Numbered from the stretch's first letter, positions 50,890 through 63,697 are shown. The stretch: DNA of 64,000 bases from Zygnema cylindricum (GCA_037447655.1 JBBHKE010002391.1:1-64000); one strand, 5' to 3'. Program-made: numbers and translations. The notes: generated by a model from the sequence alone, not told the origin.

Positions 50890-53800
50890 ATTCCGCATCA
50901 CGTCATCGCACCTAGTCATATTTAATTGCATGGAAATGGTCCTTCAAAAAAGACGCCACACTAATTTAAACGTGGGTATGTTTCGGTGACGACAGGGCTG
51001 TACAAATTTTGGTCAGACGTCGTGAAATCCGCGGACGATTTGGATTTTGTACACGATGCCAACAGTCGACGAAATTCCGCGAACCGACTAAATTTGCTGG
51101 CCGAAATTTCCACGAACCAGTTTGAGTTGCTGCCCGTACAATTGGTGACACAAAATGTCAAACGGTAGGATTGACATGTACCACCAGCGTGAATTCGAAT
51201 CAACGGCCGCTAAGGACGCAGACGAACAAACGAACGAGATTCAAACTGCGTACGGCGACGTGATTGGTCCATTTTAAGTCGTGGACCCTTGGAGGTCTCA
51301 CGCATTCACATGTAGCATAGGAAGGGTTTTTATCCTTAAGCTGTAGATTTTGTAATGCAAGGCATATGATTCTGGTCGCCTGTTGGCCAGAATCCAAACC
51401 TTGTGCCAACGACTACATAGAACGCATGTATGTACAGTAGGTTAGACGCTCAGTTGTAGACTTCGTACTTAGTGAATTTTAGGTGAATTTTGTGTTCACA
51501 ATTTCAAGAGCATAGGAATTCATTCTTCATTCTTTCTTTCTTTCTCTTTCGGAAGATTTAACCTTTGCTTTTATTTTTTTCTTGTGAAATTGTGAGGATA
51601 GTTCAGTGACTATTTTTCTGGTCATTAAGCGTTCTGCTGTCTAGCTCGCTCTCACCTTTCTTTGTAATCTGCCTTGCAATTTAATCTACGCGGCCCACGT
51701 CGAGGCCTAACCGGTTTCCCTTCACTTCTTCTCTCGTCCTATCAACAAACTAAGCCTCCTAGCTTCCTCTCTCACCCTACCTTTATACTTCTTATGATAT
51801 TTTTTTTTGTTGCTTGCTGCTTGTACATATTTATTTTCACTTGTTTCCGGAGATGTTCATGACTTTCTCGCTTATTTCTTTATCATTTATCTTGCAGCTG
51901 ATTGTGTTGCATGTTTATCATAATGTTTTTACATGCAAGACTTGTTGTCTTGGGTGGCGTTTACAAATGCCCGTACGAAATTCCAAAACGGTATAATAGT
52001 ACTTTGACGTTTTGATAAACAGGACACGGTCCAAGTGTAACAGGCAAGAAAAATTGGACACAGTCTATTCCCGTGTAACAGGCAAAAAAAAAAATCACAG
52101 TCCATGCCCGTGTATCTGGCGTGATTCACTATTGTCATAAAAACGCTTTTTAAACTTTTGGTCTACAACGATAATTGTGCAACGATTAGCGGTGTACGTT
52201 GTACGTTACTTTACAATACAATACTCTAAAAAAATGTTCATTATGTGACGTTTTAGTGATAGGCGAACTGTTGCAAGCACTGCAATCAGGGTTAAAACGT
52301 CATATTGCACTATAAGTTAGAATGCAATATGAAGTTATTATATGAAATAAATAGGGTACGTTTAAGTCTTTAATGTACCTTATTAACTATACACTCGTCA
52401 CTACTTATTTATTACACATTTATGCTTCCCTTTGTTTGACCGTGTTAGGCAACATAATTGCGACCATTCTCCCTCTCCCCCTTCCTTTATCCTAACTTTG
52501 CAACAAAACTCCATGCTTTTATAATGTCCTCTTTGTTATAAATGTTTTCGACCAGTGCCCGTTACATCCCCCATGCAAAGAGTTGTCCTCATTTCGTAGC
52601 CTTTGGCAGTCCTTATATTAAGTACCATATCTTGGATGTCTTACACTAAACATTGTTCTTGATCTTTCATTTGTGATCTTGATGACTTGAGGGATATTGA
52701 TTTGGGACCCCCTCGTCTTCCCGCATCCCTGTAGTCATGCATACTTTGGTACAAGGCGTCCCTCACCTCTTTTTATCCCAAATTTCATTCAACTAGACAG
52801 ATATCGCTTTTGTGCACCACCTTCTTTTTTAGACTCTTTGTATTCCTCTCTACCAATTTTTGAGGGGTTAGTGGGGCTCTTGACACTATGGCTCGTTGTA
52901 GGTGCTTTTTTCGAGGTGATTCGAAAGCCGGCCATGTTGAGTAGGGGTTTCGAATATACGACATGCGTGGCGTGTACGTGGGTAGTTGATAACTTATTGT
53001 CTTCACGCGTGACATTCTTTTCTTAGAACATACAATTTTTTAAGAAACCATCATCCTCGTATTCCCAACAATATCCTTTTTTTTAACATAAACTATTTTG
53101 GAGGCTATCATGTCTTTTTCCACCCTAAGTATAATGGATAAGCCAAATGCTCCATCCTTGTTGAGAAGTCAGTCACCCGTGTCTAATATTTATCTTAAAA
53201 GAAGGTTGTTGTCACAATTCGATCTGGGTGTACTGAGGCGCTTCACTTACCTTTTCTCGCTTTTGCGGGGACGCAAGTTAAAGCTTGGATGCTGGCTGCA
53301 CCTGTCGTTTCATGTTAGTCTACCCAATTCATCACCACCCTCAGGATAAAGCTTAGCCTCCCTCGTCGCCCTTAACTCGACTCCCATATTACTTTGGAAG
53401 TGGGAGGAGACGACACAACTCGTATTGCAACTTCCTTACGATTATTGCTTTTAAGTGGGGGTATTATGTTCCTCACAGAGCTCACATACTAGTCTTTTGC
53501 ATTGTAATGATATTAGTTTGCACGATTGTGTTTGTCTGATTTTTGGTAACATTGTGTCGATGAACCTTGCCTTTGTTACAACCGTTTGTCAACGGTCCGG
53601 ATTTGTCATAAATGCGTGTTACACCGCTAAGAAAAAAGTATGGGGTTGTGCACATCGGGTTGTTTTGGATGAATTTATTAAGGAGGTGATGGAGGTGTTT
53701 GGTTTTTATGTGATTGCTTTTGATGAGTTTGTAATCGACGTTCGTTTGAGTCGAGGGTCCTAAGGAGCCCGCCCGTTTTAGACCTTAATTCTCTACTGTC

Positions 53801-54227
53801 AATATATATTTGTGGTTGTACAGCTAGCCGAAGCTAGATTGTTGAAGAGTTACAAAAATTCCTTAGTGTGTCCCCTCAAGTTTTAGGTGATTTGAAAGGT
53901 TTGCTTTTAGTGGTACTATAGTTGTAGTGCGGCCTGGTTAGGTACATTGCCCACCGTTATCAGTGTTAAGAATTTATTGGTGTTAATTCCATACTAGAAT
54001 ATATAATACTAATTTAGTGCAAAGGGGCGTGGCAGGTATTAATCCACTCCCTTAAATAGTTATTAACACAATTTTGTCATTTCTCGCCAGAAAAAGTCGC
54101 CCCTGAATTAGTGGTATGAACTCCAATAAAGATGGGTAGTGTAGTTTTTGGGTAGGCTGTCTTTCCTTTCAGTTTCATTTGGCATTGTCAGCCTTGCTTT
54201 ATTTTTTGCGATTTAACATTGTCAGTA
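50890..54227. other. No gene seen
   Basis: 50,890-51,450 has balanced composition and resembles LTR sequence (long unique, GTAC/CACG motifs), but no pair was found. 51,450-53,900 holds no recognisable domain; several frames of 60-110 codons are open but show no family features. A TIR-like pair (CCCACCGTTATCAGTGTTAA at about 53,951 and CAATAAAGATGGGTAGTGTA ending about 54,143) suggests a decayed family B element of roughly 195 bp. Confidence 0.5.
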
Positions 54228-54232
54228 TGATT

Positions 54233-55218
54233 TGCAACTCTGAGACCTCCATATGTACTCAGAGTAGGCAGCTTACTAGAAGCCTCTAGGATAACCTCAA
54301 TACCTTAGTCTTTGTGTGAGTATTACTGACACTCTAACAGAATACAGACTAACCAAACTGAACCCCTTGGTAGAGCTGACTCCCTTGAGTCCACAAAAAG
54401 AATCCTTGAATTTGCTCCCCTGAGCAGTAAATTATCAATGGTCAAAGATGACTTTTTATACAGGAGCTCTTTGGGAGAGAGGCGGCTATCTCTAATTTTC
54501 TAAGTCCTAAAGCCCTCTCTAAACCCTCTACTACTAATGTACGGAGCTAATAAATTGAGTGTATAGGACAAAAAGGTACTTGGTCCGGAGTACTTTCTGT
54601 ACGGCCATTGAATGACATGGCCAGAAAGACGACGCCTCCCATATCCGGGTTCGCCATAGTATGTCCCAGAGATGTCATTATCTAATGTCATGCTGCCACA
54701 GGTTACTCAGTGTGGCTATCACCACAAAGTGCCAAATCGTCCATTCCGCGATGCCGACTTTTTTCTCCGCCGTTAGATTGATGTCGACCTAAATTTATAG
54801 CCGTTAAAAATACAAGCAATATTTTTCCTGTGTAATTCTATTTAACTGTGTCTGTGTGATTGTGGTCCGTTTGTCAGTAAACTGAACTTCTCTATTTCAT
54901 CATCTTAAAGTAACTATCGTACCCTATATACTTCATCACTTGTCTTAGACTACGAGTAAGACTAACGGCTACATTGACGGACAGTAGGTACCAGGGTCAA
55001 ATCCTGGGTCCTTCAATCCTTTTGGAAAGTTTACCAAGGATATGCCTTCTAACTCTAGAAGGAGCATAGGCAGCCATGGCTCTAGCTTCCTCTCCAGCCT
55101 TCAGTGAATAAGACAAGTATGGAGGCTAGAGGAAGAAGTTAGAAGCATGCTCCCTCTGCTTTTTCCTGCTCTAAATTAAAACAATTAAATAACCTAGAAA
55201 ATGCTTTTAATTTCAACT
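54233..55218 (-). repeat. 3' LTR of the Copia element (986 bp)
   Basis: Preceded by the purine tract that primes plus-strand synthesis. Contains the tRNA-like block at about 54,950-55,020 in the direction opposite to element transcription (GGGTCAAATCC as B-box on the plus strand). The outermost base of its start has mutated (CAACT instead of CAACA on the plus strand). Confidence 0.9.
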
Positions 55219-55231
55219 TTCCCCTTATTTT

Positions 55232-56308
55232 CTAGTCACTTTTATTCTTAAGACCGCATCTCTCTCTGCAAAAAAATAATTTAGGAGAAGGTACAAGCTT
55301 AGTCATCATGTCTGCCACCATCTCACTATCTGATCTGTATTCAAGACTTATTATTTTGTTCTCCACCTTTTCCCTAACAAAGCTAAGTCTGATGTCCATG
55401 TGTTTTGCTTTAAAATGATGTTTGGGATTAGCAGCAATTGCAATTTCTGCTTGATTATCACATAATATTTTCTGTATTCCACTCTTAAGATGCCCCAATT
55501 CACCAAGCAAGGATTTGACCCACATCAATTCCTTCACAGCAGAGCAAGATGCCATATACTCTACCTCCATGGTAGACTAAGCAATGACCTTTTGCTGCTT
55601 ACTGCTCCAGCAACAAGCACCATTCCCCACATACAACACATATCCAGATGTACATCTTCTCATCGGAGCATTCTCATAGCTGGCGTCATTCCAAGTGGTG
55701 ATGTCAGTGTTTTCCCCACCCAGATGCAGCCATAGATCCCTAGTTCCTATGAGATATCTGAGGACCCTTTTAGCTGCTTCCTAATCCCTTTTGGTAAGAG
55801 CATTCAGACCCCTACTTAGCACTCCTACAGTAGCTGCCAAATCCGGTCTGATACAATTCATAAAATAAATCAGATTGCCCACTACCTGTCTGTATAGAAT
55901 AGTCTGCATAAACATCTTTTATTTTGACCTAGTTCATCATCTAGAATTAGGATGTCTCCGTCCTCACTCCCCTCACTTCCCTTCTTTAAATCCATGGGAG
56001 TCGTGCAACTGTTGGCTTTGTTCATCTGAAAAATTTCCAGCATGTTTCCAATTGCCTCTTTCTGAGTTAGTCTAATTATCCTCTTTTTCTTGTCTCTCTC
56101 TACTTGTATTCCCAAAATATATCTAGCCTCCCCCATATCCTTCATTTCGAATCTTCCCTTTAGAGATGTTTTTAGTTTGTTAATTTTCTTTAATGGTTGC
56201 TTAGAACAAGAAGATCATCAACGTAAATTGCAATAAATATGACACCTTCCTCATCTTCAAAAATATAAATTGAATGATCTGAACTGATGCGGATGTATCC
56301 CAGACCGG
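55232..56308 (-). pseudogene. Copia reverse transcriptase C-terminus and RNase H
   Basis: Begins GLGYIRISSDHSIYIF, with the polymerase motif AIYVDDLLV (YVDD at 56214-56225), followed by stops near 56,190, then MGEARYILGIQVERD and the RNase H domain (STMEVEYMASCSAVKEL, ILCDNQAEIAIAANPKHH, KAKHMDIRLSFVREK). It ends with the stop at 55232, fifteen bases before the purine tract. Several frame changes between 55,570 and 55,880. Confidence 0.9.
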
Positions 56309-56313
56309 TAAGG

Positions 56314-57355
56314 TGTAGAAATTAAAGGTTATTTTAGTATTTTCTAGGTTTTGTAAAAAGCAAAAAAGAAGCAGAGGCAGTCTGCCTCCAACTCCTCTCT
56401 CTAGCTCCCACACTTCTCGTAGTCACTAAAAGTTGGAGAGGGAGATGGAGCCATGGCCGCCTATGCTATCCCGACGGGGATATATATTAGGTTAGTAGAT
56501 TTTACCATAATAGATGTGACGGGCCCAAGATTTGAACCAGGTACCTTCCGTCCGTCAAAGTAGCTAGTAGCCGGTAGCCTTAGCCAACTAGTCTAAACTA
56601 GAGATGTATGATAAAGCGTATGATAGTTATTTAAATGTTTACACATCGGCTATCTTCATTCAACGGGATATTTAGACATAGATACAGTTTGTAACGTACG
56701 GCGTACGGCACATCCGAAACGGATACCGCACATTTTGTTTCAAAGGCGAAAAACATATTGCGCAAGTATTTATGACGGCCACGATTGTAATCCGGCTTGA
56801 TCGAACGGCCACGAAGCATGCCGAGATCACGCAATAGGTTTTTGGCGGTTTGCGGTCGACGTCACATCAATCGCCACGTGGCACAATCACATTGGATTAC
56901 GGCATCTCCAGGGATTCCAGGAACGAATCCAAAATTGAGATGGGTCGACTTTTGGCCATGTCGTACAATGGCCGTACATAAAGTACAACGGCACGTGTAC
57001 CTTTATGTACGATACACTATTATGATTGGTGCCGTACTTCAGTAGATAGAGTTTTAGAGAGAGATAGGACTTAGAAAAATTTGATAGACTGGACCTTCTC
57101 TCCCAGAGAGTTGCTTTACAAAAAGGTCAACTTTGACCCTTCATAACTTACTCCTCAGGGGAGCAAATTCAGAGAAAAAAAATTTCTTTTTGCTATCGAC
57201 CCAGGGGAGTCTTGCCTTTACAGGGGTAAAGGTGGTCAGGTTTTTGTCTGCCAAGGTGGCAGTTATTCTTGCTGAAACATAAAGGGGTCAGGGTTATCCT
57301 AGAGGCTTCGTGTGAGCTGCCTACTCTGAGGTCCTATGGAGATCTCAGAGTTGCA
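56314..57355 (+). mobile_element. Nested solo LTR, 1,042 bp, with exact 5 bp target duplication
   Basis: Starts TGTAGAAATTAAAGG and ends GATCTCAGAGTTGCA, flanked by TAAGG at 56309-56313 and 57356-57360. Inserted in the RT domain of the minus-strand Copia element and in opposite orientation. It is the cleanest definition of the LTR borders in this window and carries the tRNA-like block at about 56,518-56,600 (complement strand). Confidence 0.95.
56518..56600 (-). repeat. tRNA-like block in the nested LTR
   Basis: On the minus strand an A-box-like TGGCTAAGGCTACCGG is followed by GGTTCAAATCTTGGG (B-box), with about 40 bases between. The same arrangement occurs at 62,877-62,960 (-) and 54,950-55,020 (+), always antisense to the LTR. 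Confidence 0.6.
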
Positions 57356-57360
57356 TAAGG

Positions 57361-58379
57361 AACTCATCAAGTTTGTTGTTCCATTGTCTGGGCGCCTGTT
57401 TCAAACCATAGAGAGATTTGATCAGCCGGTATACCTTACTTTCTTCTCTTTGTTCCACGAATCCTTCCGGCTGTCGCATGAAGATCTCCTCCTCTAGTTC
57501 TCGATGCAAGAAGGCAGTTTTGATGTCCATCTGGTGTACTTTCATGTCTTCTACAACTGTCAGACTGAAAAGTATCCGGACCGAGGGAAATCTGATTACC
57601 GGAGCAAAGGTTTCTTCGTAGTCTATTCACTCTTTTTGAGTATAACCTTTGGCCACTAATCGAGCCTAATACCTCTCAATAGTATTGTCAGGATTCAGTT
57701 TTAATTTGAAAACCCGTTACACCCGATTCGTTTACGATGAGGTGGACAGTCCACCAACTCCCAAGTATCAGCCGCCATGATTGATGCCATCTCTTCATTG
57801 ATGGCTGTCTTCCACTGGTTTCTCTCCAGACAGTTCATTGCCTTTCCATATGTTAGAGGTTCATCCGGGTGAGAAAGCTTAGTTACCTTGTTGTTAACTT
57901 GTTTCTCTTGAAGTCTTTTGCTGCTTCTTCTTCCTCCCTCAAAATCTGCGGCCAAAATAGATGGTTCCCATGGATTCTTTCAAATCACCATAGCTTCTCC
58001 CCTGTCCCTAGGATCCATATCCGTTTCCACCATGTCTTCTGCTTCAGGTATGGGTGTTACCAATGTTTCCAAGTCTTTCTCAGTCTGTTTTGAGCCTGCA
58101 AGGATATCATCCGGCCCTATAAGAGTATCAACTTCTTGGAGACTTGGATAGTTAGGAAGGTGAAAGTCATCAGAATTGTCTGACTCAAATCTGATTCTGA
58201 CTGACTTTGAGGATTTAGAGGGGTCTACTGACTTCCCTTCATCCATAGCTACCACGTGCTTTAGTAGAATTATATCTTCTCTTTTTAGATCATACACTTT
58301 ATATCCTTTTATATCCTCATCATATCCCAACAAGTATCTGGGTTTCCTTTTAGGATCTAGTTTCCAATTAGATCTTTTC
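57361..58379 (-). pseudogene. Copia linker and reverse transcriptase, N-terminal half
   Basis: Linker with acidic low-complexity sequence, then RVT_2 motifs: WKTAINEEMASIMAADTWEL, HQMDIKTAFLHRELEEEIFM, RQPEGFVEQ and SLYGLKQAPRQWNNKLDEFL. The catalytic Asp of MDIKTAF is intact. The frame breaks near 57,700 and 57,640. The coding sequence is cut by the solo LTR at 57355; removal of the LTR with one TAAGG copy gives a continuous frame into GLGYIRISSDHS. Confidence 0.9.
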
Positions 58380-59576
58380 TGTATCTAAACTGAAGACTTT
58401 ACTACCGAAAACCTTTAAGTGAGATAGATTTAGTTTTTGGCCGGTCCATCTCTCATATCGAGTTTGGTCTTTCACCGCCGATGTAAGTACACTATTTCTC
58501 AAATAATTAGCACAATTCATAGCCTCGGCCCAAAATCTTTTTCCAATCCTTTTATTTAACAACATACTCCGGGCACTATCATTCAGTGTCTTATTCAATC
58601 TCTCGGCGACACCATTATGTTCCGGGTTTTCAGGAACTGTCTTTTCATGTTGCACACCATCCTCTCTTAAGAACTCTTCAAATTGATTGGAGGTATATTC
58701 CCCTCCATTGTCACTTCTTACTCTCTTTCTTGAGGTCTCGTGAAGCTTCTCCGCCCATGGTTTATATTGTTTGAAATACTCCGGAGTTTGTGATTTGTTC
58801 TTCAGATAGTATACTCGAGAGTACCAAGACCAATCATCGGTAATAGTCAGCATAAATCTTTTTCCTTCGGGTGATGGCACTCTTGCAGGTCCCCAAATGT
58901 TCGTGTGTACCAAATCAAGAACTTTTTCTCCTTTATAAGTTGCTTGCTTTGGAAATGGTAATCTATGTGCTTTACCCTGAACACACCCACTGCAATCACT
59001 TATATTCTCATTTTCCCCAAAACGTATCCCTTCAACTACTCCCATCTTTTTCATACCCTTTAGCTTTTCTAGATTCACATGCCCAAGTCTCTTATGCCAC
59101 AACATAATATCATTGACACCAGCATAGTAAAGTTTGAGTTTTTCATTACTGAAAGCAACTGTGAACATTCCTTGGCTACCTTTCTCAGCAATTAAATACA
59201 CATCGTCCTCAAAACTAGCTGTAAAAACTCATTTTCTAGTGCTCGTTTCAAATCCTTTATCATCTAATAAAGATGAAGAGATAAGGTTTCTGTTTAACTC
59301 CAGAATAAACAATACATCGGAGAACGTAACTATGGATGTTTTTCCCTCCACTATGACTTTCAGATCTACCGATCCTACATAAGTAGTGGTAACTACCCTC
59401 CCATCCCTTTATTCAATCTCTACTATAGGGATCTTTCTCAGCTTAGTGAACAGATGTTTATCCTTGCACATGTGCATGGAGTCACCTGAATCTACAATCC
59501 AACCTCCTTCACCTTTCAGTCCACCGAAAGCACATTTCTGCTTCCGTGGAATTTTGACTTCTGTCTTTGCCTCCAA
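58368..59576 (-). pseudogene. Copia protease and integrase region
   Basis: The protease active site is seen as GGWIVDSGDS near 59,490; the frame then has TAA and TGA stops. Integrase follows at 59201-58368: LWHKRLGHVNLEKL with the zinc-binding C--C motif CSGCVQGKAHRLPFP, then the catalytic core with TNIWGP, LTITDDWS, RSDNGGEYTSNQFEEF and PEHNGVAERLNKTL (D, D, E triad in place). The frame shifts at about 58,380 into the linker 58333-57980 (LLGYDEDIKGYKVYDL). Confidence 0.92.
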
Positions 59577-60655
59577 CTACTCATCCAAAAGAAGTTCGTC
59601 GTCCTTCTCATCGGATTCCTCTTCGGGTACCTGTGTGACAAGTGCCTTTTTCTTCCCTCGTGGTTGACCCCCGGTCTGGCCCTCCTTTATCCGAAGCTCG
59701 GTCAGCTTGGTACATTCCGCCATGTAATGTCCGCGTTTATTGCAAAAATGACAAAGACCCTTTTGTCCCCTTGTTCCGCACTCATCGGATTGATTTTTTT
59801 GGTCATCCCCTCTATGACTTCCAAGGGGTTTGCGTGAATCTTTGTTTCTCCAACTTGCTCCGGCCGCGAAGGCTTGTCCACTCTTAACTCCCTCCGGATT
59901 TCGATTGTATTCTCTCGGACAGGGATCATACCGACAACCGAATTCCATATCCACCTGGAGTCCTTCATATCCTGTACCCGGCTCACAATGTTCCCATACT
60001 TATCGGGTAGTTTCATGAGTAAGCAGTGAACCTTTGCCTTCTCGGTTTCTACTTTTCTGGCACACTCTAACTCCATGAAGAGTATAGCCACCTCATTGCA
60101 AAAATCAAGCATCTTCTCTCCATTGTGAACGTATCCATTTATCCTTTGATCTGCTAGTTTCTTTTCCTGAATAGTACAGCTATGGTACATCTCTATAAGC
60201 GCATCCCACAAATTGGATGCCCTTTCCAACTGCAAATGTGGACCAGCGAGTCCTTGTGTGAGATGACGGAGGACAAAATGCTTGGCCGCCATATTGTTGT
60301 AGTCCTAGGTATCGATGTCATTCTCCTCATTCCTCGGAATAGGAGACATGAAAACAGATCCGGTTGCTATAGGCGTGGTTTTCTCTTTTTCTTTCCCGTT
60401 TTCCATAACGATGCTTTCTCCATCTTCAGAGTCCTCTGACGGCGGTGGATCTGGTTTCCTACCAAATGTGCTTCCTCCAAACCTTGGAGGGATAGCAGAA
60501 CCGGATGGGCGCTTTACTCGCCCACTCACTATTCCCCAAAATCTTTTCTCACATAGGGCTCCTATCATCATACTCTCCCAGTAGATGAACCCAGTCCCAT
60601 TGTATATGGGCACCCTAGAGGGTGGGCCCATAATCTGCAACTCTGAGACCTCCAT
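59577..60655 (-). pseudogene. Copia gag with zinc knuckle
   Basis: Starts at 60655 inside the 5' LTR (MEVSELQIMGPPSRVPIYNG), reaches a TAG at 60305-60307 in place of Trp, and continues in the same frame through FVLRHLTQGLAGPHLQLERA and KMLDFCNEVAILFMELECAR. It changes frame near 59,890. The second frame carries the knuckle CHFCNKRGHYMAEC (C-X2-C-X4-H-X4-C) near 59,715-59,757 and ends at 59577. The gag polyprotein packages element RNA; this copy cannot make it intact. Confidence 0.88.
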
Positions 60656-61396
60656 AGGTACTCAAAGTAGGCAGCTTAACAGAAGCCTCTGGGATAACCT
60701 CAATCCCTTAGTTTTTGTGTGAGTATTGCTGACACTCTGACAGAATACAGACTGACCAAAATGAACCACTTGGTAAGGCTGACTCCCCTGAGTCTGCCAC
60801 AAAAAGAATCCTTGAATTTGCTCCCCTGAGCAATAAATTAACAATGGTCAAAGATGACCTTTTATATAGGAGCTCTATAGGAGAGAGGCGGCTACCTCTA
60901 ATTTTCTAAGTCCTAAACCCCTCTCTAAACCCTCTACTACTGATGTACGGAGCCAATAAATTGAGTGTACAGTACAGAAAGGTACTTGGTCTGGAGTACT
61001 TTCTGTACGGCCATTGTACGACATGGCTAGAAAGACGACGCCTCCCATATCCGGGTTCGCCATAGTATGTCCCAGAGATGCCGTTATCGAATGTCATGCT
61101 GCCACGTGTTACTCGGTGTGGCTATGACCGCAAACCGCCAAATCGACCATTCCGCGATCCCGGCTTCTTTCTCCGCCGTTAGATTGATGTCGACCTTAAT
61201 TTATAGCCGTTAAAAATTCAAGCAGTAATTTTCCAGTGTAATTCTATTTAACTGTGTCTGTGTGATTGTGGTCCTTTTGTCAGTAAACCGATAAGTCTAG
61301 AGGCTAGAGGGAGAAGCTAGAAGCACGCTACCTCTGCTTTTTCCTGCTCTAAATTAAAACAATTAAGTAACCTAGAAAGTACTTTTAACTTCAACA
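60636..61396 (-). repeat. 5' LTR of the Copia element (761 bp)
   Basis: Begins TGTTGAAG and ends CTCAGAGTTGCA in element orientation. Matches the 3' LTR except for a deletion of about 225 bp between GTTTAC and CTCTAGCCTC, which removes the tRNA-like block. Includes a pair of short promoter-proximal motifs GACTCAGGGGAGTC and GCTCAGGGGAGC. Confidence 0.92.
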
Positions 61397-61401
61397 TGAT
61401 T

Positions 61402-62666
61402 CTATTTTCTGCAATTTTACATTGACAGTTTTTCTATATTCTCTGCAATTTAAAATTGTCAGTTTTTCTCTATTTTCTTCAATTTAGATTTTACATTATT
61501 TTTGTGTGTTTGTGCGATCTGACAATAGATCCTTGCATTTTGGAATATTATTCTAAGTTGTACTTGTTTGTTTGAAAAAAAAATAAACTAAAGAAAAAAA
61601 AATCTATAACTAGTTTTGCAATTTTAATTATTGTTTGCTTGTTAGTTGACATAATTATCTCCTTGGCCAGTTTTTCGGCCAAGAATATACTACACTAATT
61701 TGGGTATTTGGGGTTTTCTTGCCAACTCGTTGTTGATCTGAGGCATCGATCCTTCGCATTGTGACATACCTCACGAACGAGTGGAGATAATGGAGCTGAT
61801 TTGTTTTTTTTGGGAGCTTTGCAGAACTCTGGTTGGAGCGAACAACCGCAGTTCACCCTTGGCAATCACCAGATTGCTAAGAGTGGTTTGTAAATTCACG
61901 ATATCTTGCGGGTGCAGGCACGTGTCAAGATAGTTGTTGATCGTTTAGAGGGTACGTGAGTGGATTGGGTCCACCTAGACCTAATTGTATTGAGCATCTG
62001 CACTGTCCACGCTTTCCATGCTTGCCATCAAGCCGTGAGTGGCCTTCTGTTTTTCTAGTTGTCTGTTTAGCGTGGAATTTTATTGTTAGATCTGGCCGTT
62101 GGTGGCCTTGGATAGAACTATTTTATGCCTATGGAGCTTTAGATCTGCACCTCCGCGTGCTTGTTTAACAATTTTTTGCCTTTATAGATTTGGCCTTTTG
62201 GCCTTGCCCACTCATTTGCAAGGTAGAGGTTTCGATAAAAGCGACCTCTTGACTAGATCTGGCCATCGTTGTCTTGTTAAAGACTGTTTGAGATTGTTGC
62301 CTACGTATGTGGTATGGTTTGGCATTTGCTGCACCTCATATAGGGCGTATCCATTAGCGGATTAGTTTGTTATCTCAGTCATTTTTATGCCCACTGATTG
62401 GGATAATCTTGACCATTCATACGGATCTACACGTAGTGGTGGAACTTTCCGTTCATCAAATTTCGATCAATCGAATTTTTAAAATTCGGTTCCTTTGACG
62501 TTAAGTCCTTTAATTGAATCTAGAGCATCCTCTACTCGTTCAGATTTAACCACCGTCTCATTTTTATCATCCATTCAGAATTCCTTTCTTTTTAGTCTCC
62601 GTCAGCACCGATTCAGGCTTTCAATTCGACTAACTCGTCTCTTTCAATGGCCTCCATATCGGAAGG
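61402..62666. other. No gene seen between Copia elements
   Basis: 61,402-61,540 is a short tandem array (CTATTTTCTGCAATTTTACATTGACAG units) that continues left of the Copia insertion at 54,150-54,227, so it is the pre-insertion site. 61,700-62,660 has balanced composition and moderately long open frames but no recognised domain. Confidence 0.5.
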
Positions 62667-63697
62667 TGTAGAAATAAAAGGTTATTTTAGTATTTTCTAG
62701 GTTTTGCAAAATGCACAAAAGAAGCCAAGGCAGTCTCCCTCTAACTTCTCTCTTCAGCTCCCACACTTGTCGTAGTCACTGAAGGTTGAAGAGGGAGCTA
62801 GAGCCATGGCTGCCTATGCTGATTAGAGATAGAGTTACGGGTTGTAGATTTTGGTAGATTTACCAAAATAGAAATTGACGGACCCTAGATTTGAACCTGG
62901 TACCTACCGTCCGTCAACATAGCCGGTAGCCTTAGCCAGTTAGTCTGGCATCATGGTTGGACATATACGGTTTCGTAATTATTTAGATGTTAACACGTAG
63001 CCTATTTTCATTCAACGGAATATTTAGACATAGATACAGTTGTAATGTACGACCACGAAACATCCGAAACGGATACCACGCATTTTGTTTCGAAGGCGAA
63101 ACAAATAGTGCGCAAGTATTTATGACGACCACGATTGTAATCCGACTTCATCCGACGGCCACGAAGCATGCCGAGATCGCGGAATGAGTTTTCGGCGGTT
63201 TATGGTGGACGTCACATCAATTGCCACGTGGCACAATCACATTGGATTTCGGCATCATTGGGGATTCCGGGAACGAATCCAAAAATGACATGTGTCGACT
63301 TGTTGGCCATGTTGTACAATGGCCGTACACAAAGTACATCGGCACATGTACCTTTATGTACAATACACTCTTATGATTGGTGCCGTACTTCAGTAGATAG
63401 AGTTTTAGAGAGAGATAGGACTTAGAAACTTTTGCTAGATTAGACCCTCTCTCCCAGAAAGCTTCGTACAAAAGGTCAACTTTGACCCTTCATAACTAAC
63501 TGCTCAAGGGAGCAAATTCAGAGATTCTTTTTGCTATAGACTCAGGGGAGTCTTGCCTTTACAAGGGTAAAGGTGGTCAGAGTTTTTGTCTGCCAGGGTG
63601 GCAGTTATTCTTGCTGAAACACAAAGGGGTCAGGGTTATCCTAGAGGCTTCGTGTGAGCTGCCTACTTTGAGGTCCTATGGAGGTCTCAGAGTTTCA
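62667..63697 (+). mobile_element. 5' LTR of a third Copia element, 1,031 bp
   Basis: Starts TGTAGAAATAAAAGG and ends GGTCTCAGAGTTTCA; followed directly by gag. Closely similar to the nested solo LTR (about the same length, same tRNA-like block at 62,877-62,960 on the minus strand). The 3' part of the element is outside the window, so the target duplication cannot be checked. Confidence 0.9.

Larger units (their letters stand above)
54233..61396 (-). mobile_element. Copia LTR retrotransposon, full length but inactive
   Basis: Both ends are flanked by TGATT (54228-54232 and 61397-61401). In minus orientation: 5' LTR 61396-60636, gag, protease, integrase, reverse transcriptase, RNase H, a purine tract (AATAAGGGGAAAG) and 3' LTR about 55218-54233. 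The integrase-before-RT order defines Copia/Pseudoviridae. A younger solo LTR is inserted at 56314-57355. Numerous stops and frameshifts disable gag and pol. The LTRs differ in length (761 and 986 bp) because the 5' copy lacks the tRNA-like block. Confidence 0.95.

Noticed and set aside
53455-53763. Gene encoding a 102 aa protein
   Set aside because: No recognised domain, no intron or element context, and similar-length frames occur by chance in this composition.
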